The notes under the pieces: model-generated
Seen by the model: the letters and a program-made list of their open reading frames with translations, nothing else
Told to the model about the DNA's origin: nothing
Database searches by the model: none
Translations under genes and position numbers: made by a program
Assembly: GCF_026342435.1 (NCBI RefSeq)
Contig: NZ_JAPEMT010000002.1
Location: forward strand, 868,001-932,000
Reading direction: 5' to 3'
Origin: Streptomyces sp. NBC_00237
GTDB taxonomy: Bacteria > Actinomycetota > Actinomycetes > Streptomycetales > Streptomycetaceae
DNA length: 64,000 bases
Part shown: positions 46,551 through 54,997 of the stretch, in pieces
How the letters are laid out: each line of letters opens with the position of its first letter
Position numbering within the stretch: position 1 is the first letter of the stretch

Positions 46551-47611
46551 CGCCCGCGAACGGCGGGCCCGTCGTCGACGTCCACGCGCACGTCTTCCCC
46601 CGGCTGTCCCGCGCGGAGTCCCGCCTGCTCCAGGACGCGGACGGCCCCTGGCTGCGGTCCGACGGCGCGGACGGCGAGGGCCGGGGCATGATGATGCGCG
46701 GCGCGCGGGAGTACCGTCCCGTCGGGCGCACCCTGTGGGACCCGGCGACCCGCGTCGCCGACCTCGACCGGCTCGGCGTCGACGTCCAGGTGCTGTCCAG
46801 CACGCCGCTGCTCTTCGGGTACGACGCGGACGCGGGCCGGGCCGCCGACTGGTGCCGCATGGTCAACTCGCGTCTGCTGGAGTTCAGTTCGTACGCACCG
46901 GACCGGCTGCCCGCACTCTGCCAAGTACCGCTCCAGGACACCGAGGCGGCCTGCGCGCTCGTCAGCGAGGCGATGCGGCAGGGGTTCCACGGTGTGCACA
47001 TCGGCAACCACATCGGGGAACGCGACCTGGACGACGGCGCGGTCGTGGAGTTCCTGACCCACTGCGCGCACGAGAACGCCGCCGTGCTCGTGCACCCCTG
47101 GGACATGCCGGGCGGTCCGCGCGTCGAGCGGTACATGCTCCAGTGGCTGGTCGGCATGGCAGCCGAGACCCACCTCACCATCCTCTCGATGATGCTCGCG
47201 GGCACCTTCGAGCAACTCCCCGCCTCCCTGCGGCTGTTGTTCGCGCACGGCGGGGGCAGCTTCCCCTACCTCCTCGGCCGGGCGGACAACGCCTGGCAGC
47301 GCAGGGACCTGGTGCGGGCCGACAGTCCCCGCCCGCCGTCCGCGTACACGGACCGCTTCAGTGTCGACTCGGCGGTCTTCGACCAGCGGGCGCTGGAGCA
47401 CCTGGTGCAGGTGATGGGCGCGGAGCAGGTGCTGCTCGGCTCCGACCACCCGTTCCCGCTGGGCGAGGCGGAGATAGGCCGTCTGGTGCGCGAGAGCACG
47501 CTGACGGACGCGGAGAAGGCGGCCGTGCTGGGCGGGAACGCGGTGCGCTTCTTCGACCTCGCACACGAGAAGTCCGTACAAGATCGAGTCCGGCAGGAGG
47601 CCGTACGGTGA
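46547..47611 (+). CDS. nbaD: 2-amino-3-carboxymuconate-6-semialdehyde decarboxylase, 354 aa
   Basis: This is an ACMSD-family amidohydrolase that decarboxylates the ring-cleavage product to 2-aminomuconate-6-semialdehyde. Zinc ligands are His13 and His15 (VDVHAHVF), His near 183 (VLVHPWDMPG) and Asp300 (GSDHPFPLG). HGGGSFPYLLGR is the characteristic late His motif, and RLPALCQVPLQD and GVHIGNHIG are ACMSD-typical. The length is about 20 residues above the Pseudomonas enzyme. The ATG overlaps the dioxygenase stop. The product would otherwise cyclise to quinolinate, so the tight coupling with the dioxygenase makes sense. Confidence 0.93.
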   Translation: MTPANGGPVVDVHAHVFPRLSRAESRLLQDADGPWLRSDGADGEGRGMMMRGAREYRPVGRTLWDPATRVADLDRLGVDVQVLSSTPLLFGYDADAGRAADWCRMVNSRLLEFSSYAPDRLPALCQVPLQDTEAACALVSEAMRQGFHGVHIGNHIGERDLDDGAVVEFLTHCAHENAAVLVHPWDMPGGPRVERYMLQWLVGMAAETHLTILSMMLAGTFEQLPASLRLLFAHGGGSFPYLLGRADNAWQRRDLVRADSPRPPSAYTDRFSVDSAVFDQRALEHLVQVMGAEQVLLGSDHPFPLGEAEIGRLVRESTLTDAEKAAVLGGNAVRFFDLAHEKSVQDRVRQEAVR

Positions 47612-48540
47612 GCCCGCTTCGAGCAGCCGTCATCGGCTCAGGCAACATCGGCACCGACCTCCTCATCAAGATGGTCCGGGGCTCGGGGCTCGTCACCGCC
47701 GCCGCGATGATCGGCATCGACCCGGCGTCGGACGGGCTCGCGCGCGCCGCCCGGCTGGGCGTGGAGACCAGCGCGGACGGTGTCGACGGCCTCATCGGGC
47801 TCGACGGCTTCGGGGAGATCGACGTCGTCTTCGACGCGACGTCCGCCGCCGCGCACCACCGCAACACCGCCGCGCTCGCCCCGTACGGGAAGCGGCTGAT
47901 CGACCTGACTCCGGCGGCGATCGGGCCGTACGTCGTGCCGTCGGTGAACCTCGACGTCCATCTCGGCGCGCCGAACCTGAACATGGTGACGTGCGGCGGG
48001 CAGGCCACCGTGCCGGTCGTCGCGGCCGTCTCGGCGGTGACACCGGTCGCGTACGCGGAGATCGTCGCCTCGATCGCCTCGCGGTCGGCGGGACCGGGGA
48101 CGCGGGCGAACATCGACGAGTTCACGGAGACGACCGCGCGGGCCCTGGAGCAGGTCGGCGGGGCGGCACGCGGCAAGGCGATCATCGTGCTGAACCCGGC
48201 GGAGCCGCCGCTGCTGATGCGCGACACCGTGCACTGCGTGACCGGCGACTGCGACACGGACGCGGTGGCGGACGCGGTGCGGGCGAAGGCGGCCGAGGTG
48301 GCCGCGTACGTGCCCGGGTACCGGCTGAAGCAGGAGCCGCAGTTCCGGAGGCTCGCGCCGGACGATCCGCTCGCCGGGCTGGCCGGGCTGAGCGGGGGCG
48401 GGGTGCTGGTCTCCGTGTTCCTGGAGGTGGAGGGCGCCGCCCACTACCTGCCCGCGTACGCCGGGAACCTCGACATCATGACGTCCGCCGCGCTGCGCAC
48501 CGCCGAGCGTCTGGCCATCACAGCGGGGAGCCCGGCATGA
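47608..48540 (+). CDS. nbaJ: Acetaldehyde dehydrogenase (acylating), 310 aa
   Basis: This is a DmpF/BphJ/MhpF-type enzyme that converts acetaldehyde, CoA and NAD to acetyl-CoA. The Rossmann motif is AAVIGSGNIGTDLLIK; the catalytic cysteine is Cys129 in NMVTCGGQAT. Further family blocks are SRSAGPGTRANIDEFTETTA, AIIVLNPAEPPLLMRDTV and a C-terminal VFLEVEGAAHYLPAYAGNLDIMTSAA. The length matches DmpF. GTG 47608 overlaps the previous stop, and its own stop overlaps the aldolase start. It should form a channelling complex with that aldolase. Confidence 0.95.
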   Translation: MSPLRAAVIGSGNIGTDLLIKMVRGSGLVTAAAMIGIDPASDGLARAARLGVETSADGVDGLIGLDGFGEIDVVFDATSAAAHHRNTAALAPYGKRLIDLTPAAIGPYVVPSVNLDVHLGAPNLNMVTCGGQATVPVVAAVSAVTPVAYAEIVASIASRSAGPGTRANIDEFTETTARALEQVGGAARGKAIIVLNPAEPPLLMRDTVHCVTGDCDTDAVADAVRAKAAEVAAYVPGYRLKQEPQFRRLAPDDPLAGLAGLSGGGVLVSVFLEVEGAAHYLPAYAGNLDIMTSAALRTAERLAITAGSPA

Positions 48541-49565
48541 CGCGCGTGTACGTCCAGGACGTCACCCTGCGGGACGGCATGCACGCCGTGTCGCACCGGT
48601 ACACCGTCGGGCAGGTGCGTCGGATCGCCGCCGCGCTGGACGCGGCCGGGGTCGACGCGGTGGAGGTGGCGCACGGCGACGGGCTCTCCGGCGCCTCCGT
48701 GACGTACGGGCCCGGGGCGCACACCGACTGGGAGTGGCTGGAGGCCGCCGCCTCCGTCCTCACCCGGGCGAAGCTGACGACGCTGCTGCTGCCGGGCATC
48801 GGGACCGCCGAGGACCTGCGCCGGGCGCACGGGCTCGGCGTGACCTCGATCCGTATCGCCACGCACTGCACCGAGGCGGATGTGGCGGCACAACACATAG
48901 CGCTGGCACGTGAGTTGGGGATGGATGTCTCCGGCTTCCTGATGATGTCCCACATGGCCGAGCCGGACGAGCTGGCCCGGCAGGCGAAGCTGATGGAGTC
49001 GTACGGCGCTCACTGCGTGTACGTCACGGACTCCGGCGGGCGGCTGACCATGGACGGCGTACGGGAACGGGTGCGCGCCTATCGCGACGCGCTGGAGCCC
49101 GGGACGCAGATCGGCATCCACGCGCACCACAACCTGGCGCTCGGCGTCGCCAACAGCGTCGTCGCCGTCGAGGCGGGCGCGTACCGGGTGGACGCCTCGC
49201 TCGCCGGGCAGGGCGCGGGGGCGGGCAACGCGCCGCTGGAGCCGTTCGTGGCGGCCCTGGACCTGATGGGGTGGGAGCACGGCTGCGACCTGTTCCCGCT
49301 GATGGACGTGGCGGAGGAGCTCGTACGGCCGACGCAGGGCCGGCCCGTGCGGGTCGACCGGGAGACGCTGACGCTCGGCTACGCCGGGGTGTACTCCAGC
49401 TTCCTGCGGCACGCGGAGACCACGGCCGCACGGTACGGGCTCGACACCCGGTCCCTGCTCGTGGAGGCGGGGGCGCGCCGGATGGTCGGCGGCCAGGAGG
49501 ACCTCCTCACGGACATCGCACTTGACCTGGTGGCAGCACAGGCCGACCCCAAGGAGCACAACTGA
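48537..49565 (+). CDS. nbaI: 4-hydroxy-2-oxovalerate aldolase, 342 aa
   Basis: This is a DmpG/BphI/MhpE-type Mn-dependent aldolase that splits 4-hydroxy-2-oxovalerate into pyruvate and acetaldehyde. Arg12, Asp13 and His16 lie in VTLRDGMHAV (catalytic Arg/His and metal Asp). The metal histidines lie in IGIHAHHNLALGVAN near 200. A C-terminal communication domain follows (GYAGVYSSFLRHAETTAARYGLD), which docks the dehydrogenase. The length is standard. It overlaps the dehydrogenase by 4 nt and the kynureninase ATG by 1 nt (TGATG). Confidence 0.95.
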   Translation: MTRVYVQDVTLRDGMHAVSHRYTVGQVRRIAAALDAAGVDAVEVAHGDGLSGASVTYGPGAHTDWEWLEAAASVLTRAKLTTLLLPGIGTAEDLRRAHGLGVTSIRIATHCTEADVAAQHIALARELGMDVSGFLMMSHMAEPDELARQAKLMESYGAHCVYVTDSGGRLTMDGVRERVRAYRDALEPGTQIGIHAHHNLALGVANSVVAVEAGAYRVDASLAGQGAGAGNAPLEPFVAALDLMGWEHGCDLFPLMDVAEELVRPTQGRPVRVDRETLTLGYAGVYSSFLRHAETTAARYGLDTRSLLVEAGARRMVGGQEDLLTDIALDLVAAQADPKEHN

Positions 49566-50824
49566 TGCGTCTGGCAGAGCAGTTGAAGGACTTCGAGACG
49601 CGGGCCGAGGCTCTGGACGCGGCCGATCCGCTGGCGCACGTACGGGAGCGGTTCCTGCTTCCCGAGGGCGTCGTCTATCTCGACGGGAACTCGCTGGGCG
49701 CGCTGCCCACCGCCGTGCCCGACGCGCTGACGGACGCGGTGCACCGGCAGTGGGGCACCGATCTGATCCGGTCGTGGAACGACAACGACTGGTGGGGTGC
49801 GCCTCTGCGGGTCGGTGACGCGGTCGGCGCGCTGATCGGGGCGGCACCGGGACAGGTCGTCGCCGGGGACTCGACGAGCGTGCAGCTGTACAACGCGCTG
49901 GTGGCGGCGGTGCGGCTGCGCCCCGGGCGGAGCCTGCTGCTCACCGACCCGGACCACTTCCCCACCGACCAGTACATCGCCGACTCGGTGGCCCGCCTGC
50001 TGGGCGTCGAGGTGCGCAGGGTACCCGCCAGGGAGGCCAGGTCGGTGCTGGCCGCCGAGGGCTTCGACGTGGCGGTGTGCGCGTACGCGCCGGTCGACTA
50101 CCGGACGGGCGAGGCGTACGACATGGCGGCGCTGACCTCCGCCGCCCACGAGGCGGGTGCGCTGATGCTGTGGGACCTGTGTCACGCGGCCGGTGCGCTG
50201 CCGGTCCAACTGGACGTGATCGAAGCGGACTTCGCGGTCGGCTGCGGTTACAAGTACCTGTCGGGAGGGCCGGGTGCTCCTGCCTTCCTGTACGTGGCCG
50301 CCCGCCACCAGTCCTCCTTCGACCAGCCGCTCACGGGCTGGCACGGGCACGCCGACCCGTTCGGCATGCACGGCTCGTACACTCCCGCGCCGGGCATCGC
50401 CCGCGCCCGGATCAGCACGCCGCCGCTGCTGTCGCTGCTGGCCCTGGAGGCGGCACTGACCGCGTACGACGGGGTGGGCATGGCGGCGGTGCGCGAGAAG
50501 AGCCTCGCGCTCACCGGGTTCTTCCAGGAGTGCGCGGACACCCTCCTCGACGGCTTCGGCTTCACGGCGGCGACCCCGCGCGAGCCCGAACGCCGGGGCA
50601 GTCAGGTCGCGCTCAGGCACCCGGAGGCGTACCCGCTGGTGGCGGCCCTGGTGGCGCGCGGCGTCATCGGCGACATGCGGGCACCGGACCTGCTGCGGTT
50701 CGGGGTGAACGCGCTCTACGTGTCGTACGCCGACATCCTCGACTGCGTACGGCAGTTGCACGAGATCGTCAGCACGGGCGAACACCGCGAGCCGCGCTTC
50801 CAGAAGCGCTCCACCGTGACCTGA
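49565..50824 (+). CDS. kynU: Kynureninase, 419 aa
   Basis: This is a PLP enzyme that cleaves L-kynurenine to anthranilate, or 3-hydroxykynurenine to 3-hydroxyanthranilate, releasing alanine. The PLP lysine is Lys230 in GCGYKYLSGGPGAPAFLYV. Asp204 and His207 lie in LMLWDLCHAAGALPV, and the phosphate-binding region is GDSTSVQLYN. The N-terminus has YLDGNSLGALP and the DNDWW motif. All of these match bacterial kynureninases, with Lys about 3 residues later than in Pseudomonas. It is the last gene of the tightly overlapping block. In this position its useful product is 3-hydroxyanthranilate for the dioxygenase encoded upstream. Confidence 0.95.
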   Translation: MRLAEQLKDFETRAEALDAADPLAHVRERFLLPEGVVYLDGNSLGALPTAVPDALTDAVHRQWGTDLIRSWNDNDWWGAPLRVGDAVGALIGAAPGQVVAGDSTSVQLYNALVAAVRLRPGRSLLLTDPDHFPTDQYIADSVARLLGVEVRRVPAREARSVLAAEGFDVAVCAYAPVDYRTGEAYDMAALTSAAHEAGALMLWDLCHAAGALPVQLDVIEADFAVGCGYKYLSGGPGAPAFLYVAARHQSSFDQPLTGWHGHADPFGMHGSYTPAPGIARARISTPPLLSLLALEAALTAYDGVGMAAVREKSLALTGFFQECADTLLDGFGFTAATPREPERRGSQVALRHPEAYPLVAALVARGVIGDMRAPDLLRFGVNALYVSYADILDCVRQLHEIVSTGEHREPRFQKRSTVT

Positions 50825-50840
50825 TCCACGCCGCACCGTC

Positions 50841-50868
50841 AGGGGAGGCGGCCCGTGTGCCTCTCCCC
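50841..50868 (+). terminator. Imperfect stem-loop after kynU
   Basis: GGGGAGGC pairs with GCCTCTCCCC across a short loop with a 2-nt bulge, just past the kynU stop. It is followed by a less GC-rich stretch with TATATGTAA (50906-50914) before the next gene. It could reduce transcription into the downstream transport genes, or mark a new promoter. The evidence is weak. Confidence 0.3.
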
Positions 50869-50942
50869 CGGCTCTCCGCACGCTCGCACCATCCCTTTCC
50901 TCCGTATATGTAACCACTTGGCCTTTCCGGAAGGACCGTCGG

Positions 50943-52739
50943 ATGCGTCTCCTCCGCCCCACCCGTCTCATCAGTACCCGCCCCACCCCTGTCAGGGTCG
51001 CCCTGGCCGCGACCGCCGCCGCTGCCGTCACCGCGACGCTCCTCGTCCCCACCTCCGGGGACGCGGTCGCCGCCGCACCCGCCGACCCGAACATCCCCAC
51101 CGCCTGCGAGGACCGCCGCCCCGCGCCGGTCGACCCCAAGTCGTACGGCATGCAGCTCGACAGGAGCTTCCTGCACCCCTCGCTCACCCCGCTCGACGAG
51201 GAGCACCCGCACCCCTTCCCCGGTCGGAACGCCGCGTACGACACGACGTCGTACAGCAAGAACATGAAGGTCGAAGCGGCTTACGAGGGCGCGGACTTCA
51301 CCCCGGACTACTTCCACACCTGGCAGAACGTCGTGGACTTCCACGGCCGCCGCTACCTCTTCCAGTACGACCGCTCCGAGGCCCGCGTCTACGACGTCAC
51401 GGACGTGAAGAAGGTGAGGGTCGTCGAGAAGCTGACCCGCGCCGACGTCGGCGGCGACGAGTCGAGGGCGAGCCGGGACTGGGAGGCCGGGGACTACTGG
51501 GGCGGGTCCACCATCCAGTGGAACAAGAAGCTGAGCGCCTATGTGATGGTGGTGAGTTTCGAGGACAAGCGGCAGATCAGCGAGCTGTCGGACGAGCCGG
51601 GCCACGACAAGTACGGGAATCCGGAAGGCGTCGCGAAGCTGCGCGCGAAGAAGGGCCTGAAGGGCTTCAAGGTCTACCGGCTGGACGGGCCGCGCAAGAA
51701 GGACTGGAAGCTGCTGGCCACCGTCTCGACGGACTCAACGCAGCGCGACCCGCTGAAGAGCGACCTCGGCACGCCGCAGCAGGGTTCGGGGTCGCTGGAC
51801 GTGCCGTACTGGACCGGCGGGAAGTACATGTTCCTCGCGGTGGCGCCCAACGACACGTACGCGAACAACGAGTACCCGACGAACCTGCACTCGGCCGGAT
51901 ACCAGTCCTGGGACATGTCCGACCCGGCGCACCCCAGACTGCTGGACACCTGGCACCTGCCGGGGCAGGTCACCGGCGAGTCCGCCGCGTACCGGAACAA
52001 TCCCCGGTGCGGGAACCGGACGAGCTGGATGGGCGCACGGATGCCGCTCTTCGTGCCCAAGTCGCCCGAGCAGGGCGGTCGTTACGCGTTCGCCGTGCAG
52101 GGCGGTCTCGGGCTGACCGTGATCGACATCTCGAACCCGGCGAAGATGCGGACGGTCGGACATCTGGACCTGCCGCCGTCGGTGGCGGGCACCGAGGGCG
52201 ACAACGTGGACGTCTCGCAGTACGAGAAGACCGGGATGGTGTACGTCTCCGGCTACCCGCTCACCGAGGACTGTTACGAGCCGTACAAGGAGATCTTCCA
52301 GGTCGATGCCAAGGATCCGGCGAATCCGCGCATCGTGGGACGACTCCCCCGCCCGACGCCGCCGAAGGCGTCCGGGTTCACCGACTACTGCCAGCGGCGC
52401 GGCAGCTTCGGCCCCAAGCGGACCGGCTACTACACCAACCCGGGCAGCCACGACGCGGGCGTCCTGAGCTACGGGTTCTACAACGCGGGCGTCCAGTTCT
52501 TCGACGTAACGAAGCCTCAGAAGCCGCAGATCGAGGCGTACTTCGTGCCGAAGGCGTACGGCAAGGACACCCCCGAGTACGCGTACGGCAACCAGACGCA
52601 CGGCGTGTACGTCGAGTGGGACCGCAACATCGCGTGGGCGCTCACCAACCACGGCATCTATGCCCTGTCCGCTCCGAAGGTGCTGGGCAAGCCGAACCTC
52701 GGCCGACCGGACGAGCCGTTCCGCAGCAGCCAGCCGTGA
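50943..52739 (+). CDS. Secreted LVIVD-repeat beta-propeller protein, 598 aa
   Basis: This is an exported protein of unknown function. The Arg-containing N-terminus and hydrophobic stretch (about 18-45) ending GDAVAAAPAD look like a signal peptide. The mature part carries degenerate LVIVD-like propeller blades, seen as repeats of the form (Y/L)-x-(V/D)-(V/I)-(T/S)-(D/N)-P: RVYDVTDVKKV, YQSWDMSDPAHPRLLDTW, LTVIDISNPAKMRTVGHL, FQVDAKDPANPRIVGRL and VQFFDVTKPQKPQIEAYF. Several Cys, Trp and His residues recur. ATG 50943 follows GGAAGGA. It lies between kynU and the ABC importer genes, which suggests an extracellular role in the same pathway. No enzyme activity can be assigned. Confidence 0.85.
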   Translation: MRLLRPTRLISTRPTPVRVALAATAAAAVTATLLVPTSGDAVAAAPADPNIPTACEDRRPAPVDPKSYGMQLDRSFLHPSLTPLDEEHPHPFPGRNAAYDTTSYSKNMKVEAAYEGADFTPDYFHTWQNVVDFHGRRYLFQYDRSEARVYDVTDVKKVRVVEKLTRADVGGDESRASRDWEAGDYWGGSTIQWNKKLSAYVMVVSFEDKRQISELSDEPGHDKYGNPEGVAKLRAKKGLKGFKVYRLDGPRKKDWKLLATVSTDSTQRDPLKSDLGTPQQGSGSLDVPYWTGGKYMFLAVAPNDTYANNEYPTNLHSAGYQSWDMSDPAHPRLLDTWHLPGQVTGESAAYRNNPRCGNRTSWMGARMPLFVPKSPEQGGRYAFAVQGGLGLTVIDISNPAKMRTVGHLDLPPSVAGTEGDNVDVSQYEKTGMVYVSGYPLTEDCYEPYKEIFQVDAKDPANPRIVGRLPRPTPPKASGFTDYCQRRGSFGPKRTGYYTNPGSHDAGVLSYGFYNAGVQFFDVTKPQKPQIEAYFVPKAYGKDTPEYAYGNQTHGVYVEWDRNIAWALTNHGIYALSAPKVLGKPNLGRPDEPFRSSQP

Positions 52740-52784
52740 CCCTCCCCCGCCTCCCCCAGCCTCTCCCACGAAGGGCCAACTCCC

Positions 52785-54023
52785 ATGCGCAGAAGCTCCG
52801 TTGTCCTGCCACCCCTGGCGGTCTGTGCCGCCCTCCTGGTCTCCGCCTGCGGCACCCGTTCCAGCGGCGGCGCGGATGCGGGCGGTGCGTCCGGCGGTGA
52901 GACCACCGTCGCCATCGGCTTCGACGGCCCGCTGACCGGCGATCTTTCCGCCCTCGCCATCGGCGCGAAGAACGCGGCGCAGCTCGCCGTCGACCAGGCC
53001 AACAAGAACAAGGCCGTACCCGGTGTGACGTTCGTCCTGAAGTCGCTGGACGATCAGGGCCAGCCGGGCACGGGCCAGCAGAACGCGACCAAGCTGACCG
53101 GCGACAAGCAGGTGCTCGGAGTGGTCGGGCCGCTGAACTCGGGCGTCGCCAAGTCCATGCAGATGATCTTCGAGCAGGCGAAGCTCGCCGTGGTGTCCCC
53201 GGCGACCACCAGCCCCGGCCTCACCCAGGGCGACAGCTGGGCCACGGGCAAGAAGGAGCGCCGCTTCACGACGTACTTCCGCACCGCCACCACAGACGCG
53301 GTGCAGGGCCCGTTCGCGGCCCAGCACATGCACGACACCCTGGGGCTGACGAAGGTCTTCGTCGTCGACGACAAGAAGGCGTACGGGGCGGGGCTGGCGG
53401 CCACCTTCACCGCCGAGTTCAAGAAGCGCGGCGGGAAGGTCGTCGACACCGACCAGATCAACTCCGGCGAGAAGGACTTCTCCTCGGTGATCAACAAGGT
53501 GCGCAACTCGGGCGCCCAGTTCGTCTACTACGGCGGCGAGTACCCGGACGCGGGCCCGCTGACGGGGCAGCTGAAGAAGGCCGGGGTGAAGGTTCCGCTG
53601 GTCGGCGGCGACGGCATCTCGGACGCCAACTTCGTGAAGCTCGCGGGCGGCGGCGCGACCGGCGACTACTGCACGACGGTCGGCGCGCCCCTCGAATCGG
53701 GTGCGGCGGGCAAGACCTTCGCCACGGCCTACCGGGCGGCGAAGTTCGCCGAACCGTACGGGGCCTACGGCGGCTACGCGCACGACTCGGCGACCACCCT
53801 GATCGAGGCCGTGAAGGCGGTCGCCGGGGCGAACGGCGGCAAGCTGCCGAAGGACGCCCGCGCCAGGGTCACCGAGGCGGTCCAGAAAGTCTCCTTCGCG
53901 GGGGTGACCGGCAAGGTCTCCTTCGACGCGTTCGGGGACACCACCAACCGGCAGTTGACGGTCAATCAGGTGAAGGACGGCGCATGGACGCCGGTCACCA
54001 GCGGCACGTTCACAGCCAAGTAG
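52785..54023 (+). CDS. livK: Branched-chain amino acid-type ABC substrate-binding lipoprotein, 412 aa
   Basis: This is the extracellular solute receptor of a HAAT-family importer. The lipoprotein signal MRRSSVVLPPLAVCAALLVSAC places the modified Cys at 22, followed by a Gly/Ser linker. The Peripla_BP_6 fold is recognised by GFDGPLTGDLSALAIGAKNAAQLAVDQAN, GVVGPLNSGVAKSMQMIFEQ, VVSPATTSPGLTQ and FVVDDKKAYGAGLAATF. The HAAT family also carries aromatic compounds, so ligand specificity cannot be set by family; the neighbours suggest kynurenine or a related aromatic amino acid. The start follows AAGGG. The permease gene follows after 44 nt. Confidence 0.9.
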   Translation: MRRSSVVLPPLAVCAALLVSACGTRSSGGADAGGASGGETTVAIGFDGPLTGDLSALAIGAKNAAQLAVDQANKNKAVPGVTFVLKSLDDQGQPGTGQQNATKLTGDKQVLGVVGPLNSGVAKSMQMIFEQAKLAVVSPATTSPGLTQGDSWATGKKERRFTTYFRTATTDAVQGPFAAQHMHDTLGLTKVFVVDDKKAYGAGLAATFTAEFKKRGGKVVDTDQINSGEKDFSSVINKVRNSGAQFVYYGGEYPDAGPLTGQLKKAGVKVPLVGGDGISDANFVKLAGGGATGDYCTTVGAPLESGAAGKTFATAYRAAKFAEPYGAYGGYAHDSATTLIEAVKAVAGANGGKLPKDARARVTEAVQKVSFAGVTGKVSFDAFGDTTNRQLTVNQVKDGAWTPVTSGTFTAK

Positions 54024-54067
54024 CGCCCCCCTTCAGCCCAGTCCCCTTCTCCCACGGAGGCGTTGCA

Positions 54068-54997
54068 GTGCACGAACTGCCGCAAACGCTGGCCAACGGC
54101 CTTCTGCTCGGCTCGATGTACGGGCTGATCGCCATCGGCTACACGATGGTCTACGGCATCGTCCAGCTCATCAACTTCGCCCACGGCGAGGTCTTCATGA
54201 CCGGGGGCTTCGGCGCCCTCACCGCGTTCCTGATGCTGCCGAGCGGTGTGTCGTTGTGGCTGGCACTGCCGGTGATGCTGCTCGCCGCCGTACTGGTGTC
54301 GACGTCCGTGGCGGTCCTCGCGGAACGCCTCGCCTACCGGCCGCTGCGCGGCTCGTCCCGGCTGGCCCCGCTGATCACGGCGATCGGCCTGTCGATCGCC
54401 ATCCAGCAGATGGTGTGGGCCTGGTACCCGGACGCCAAGCAGGCCCGCACCTTCCCTCATCTGCCGGGCGGTCCCTACGCGTTGGGGCCGGTCACCATCC
54501 AGACGGGGGACGTCTTCCTGGTGGTGGCGGCCGTCCTGTCCATGCTGGCGCTGATGTGGTTCGTCCGCGGCACCCGCACCGGACGCGCCATGCAGGCCAC
54601 CGCGCAGGACCCGGACACCTCGCGGCTGATGGGCATCAACACCGACCGGATCATCGTCACCGCGTTCGCCATCGGGGCGGCCTTCGCCGCGCTGGCGGCC
54701 GTGGCGCACGGGCTGCGGTACGGGCAGGTGGACTTCCGGATGGGCTTCATCACCGGCCTGAAGGCGTTCACGGCGGCCGTGCTGGGCGGCATCGGCTCGA
54801 TCCAGGGCGCGATGCTGGGCGGCCTGGCACTGGGTCTGGCGGAGGCACTGGCCTCCGGTTACGTGAAGTACCTGCCGGGGCTTGAGCTGTTCGGAGGTGG
54901 GGCGTGGGCGAACGTGTGGGCGTTCGTGCTGCTGATCGTGGTGCTGCTGATCCGGCCGCAGGGCCTGTTCAGCAAGCTCACGGCGGACAGGGCGTGA
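54068..54997 (+). CDS. livH: ABC importer permease, LivH type, 309 aa
   Basis: This is the first permease of the HAAT importer, with about eight transmembrane helices. Family motifs are LANGLLLGSMYGLIAIGYTMVYGIVQLINFAHGEVFM at the N-terminus and the coupling-helix region RALRG-type MQATAQDPDTSRLMGINTDRII. The C-terminal block is AVLGGIGSIQGAMLGGLALGLAEAL. GTG 54068 is chosen because GGAGG precedes it and LivH proteins begin just before LANGL. It overlaps the LivM gene by GTGA. Confidence 0.9.
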   Translation: MHELPQTLANGLLLGSMYGLIAIGYTMVYGIVQLINFAHGEVFMTGGFGALTAFLMLPSGVSLWLALPVMLLAAVLVSTSVAVLAERLAYRPLRGSSRLAPLITAIGLSIAIQQMVWAWYPDAKQARTFPHLPGGPYALGPVTIQTGDVFLVVAAVLSMLALMWFVRGTRTGRAMQATAQDPDTSRLMGINTDRIIVTAFAIGAAFAALAAVAHGLRYGQVDFRMGFITGLKAFTAAVLGGIGSIQGAMLGGLALGLAEALASGYVKYLPGLELFGGGAWANVWAFVLLIVVLLIRPQGLFSKLTADRA

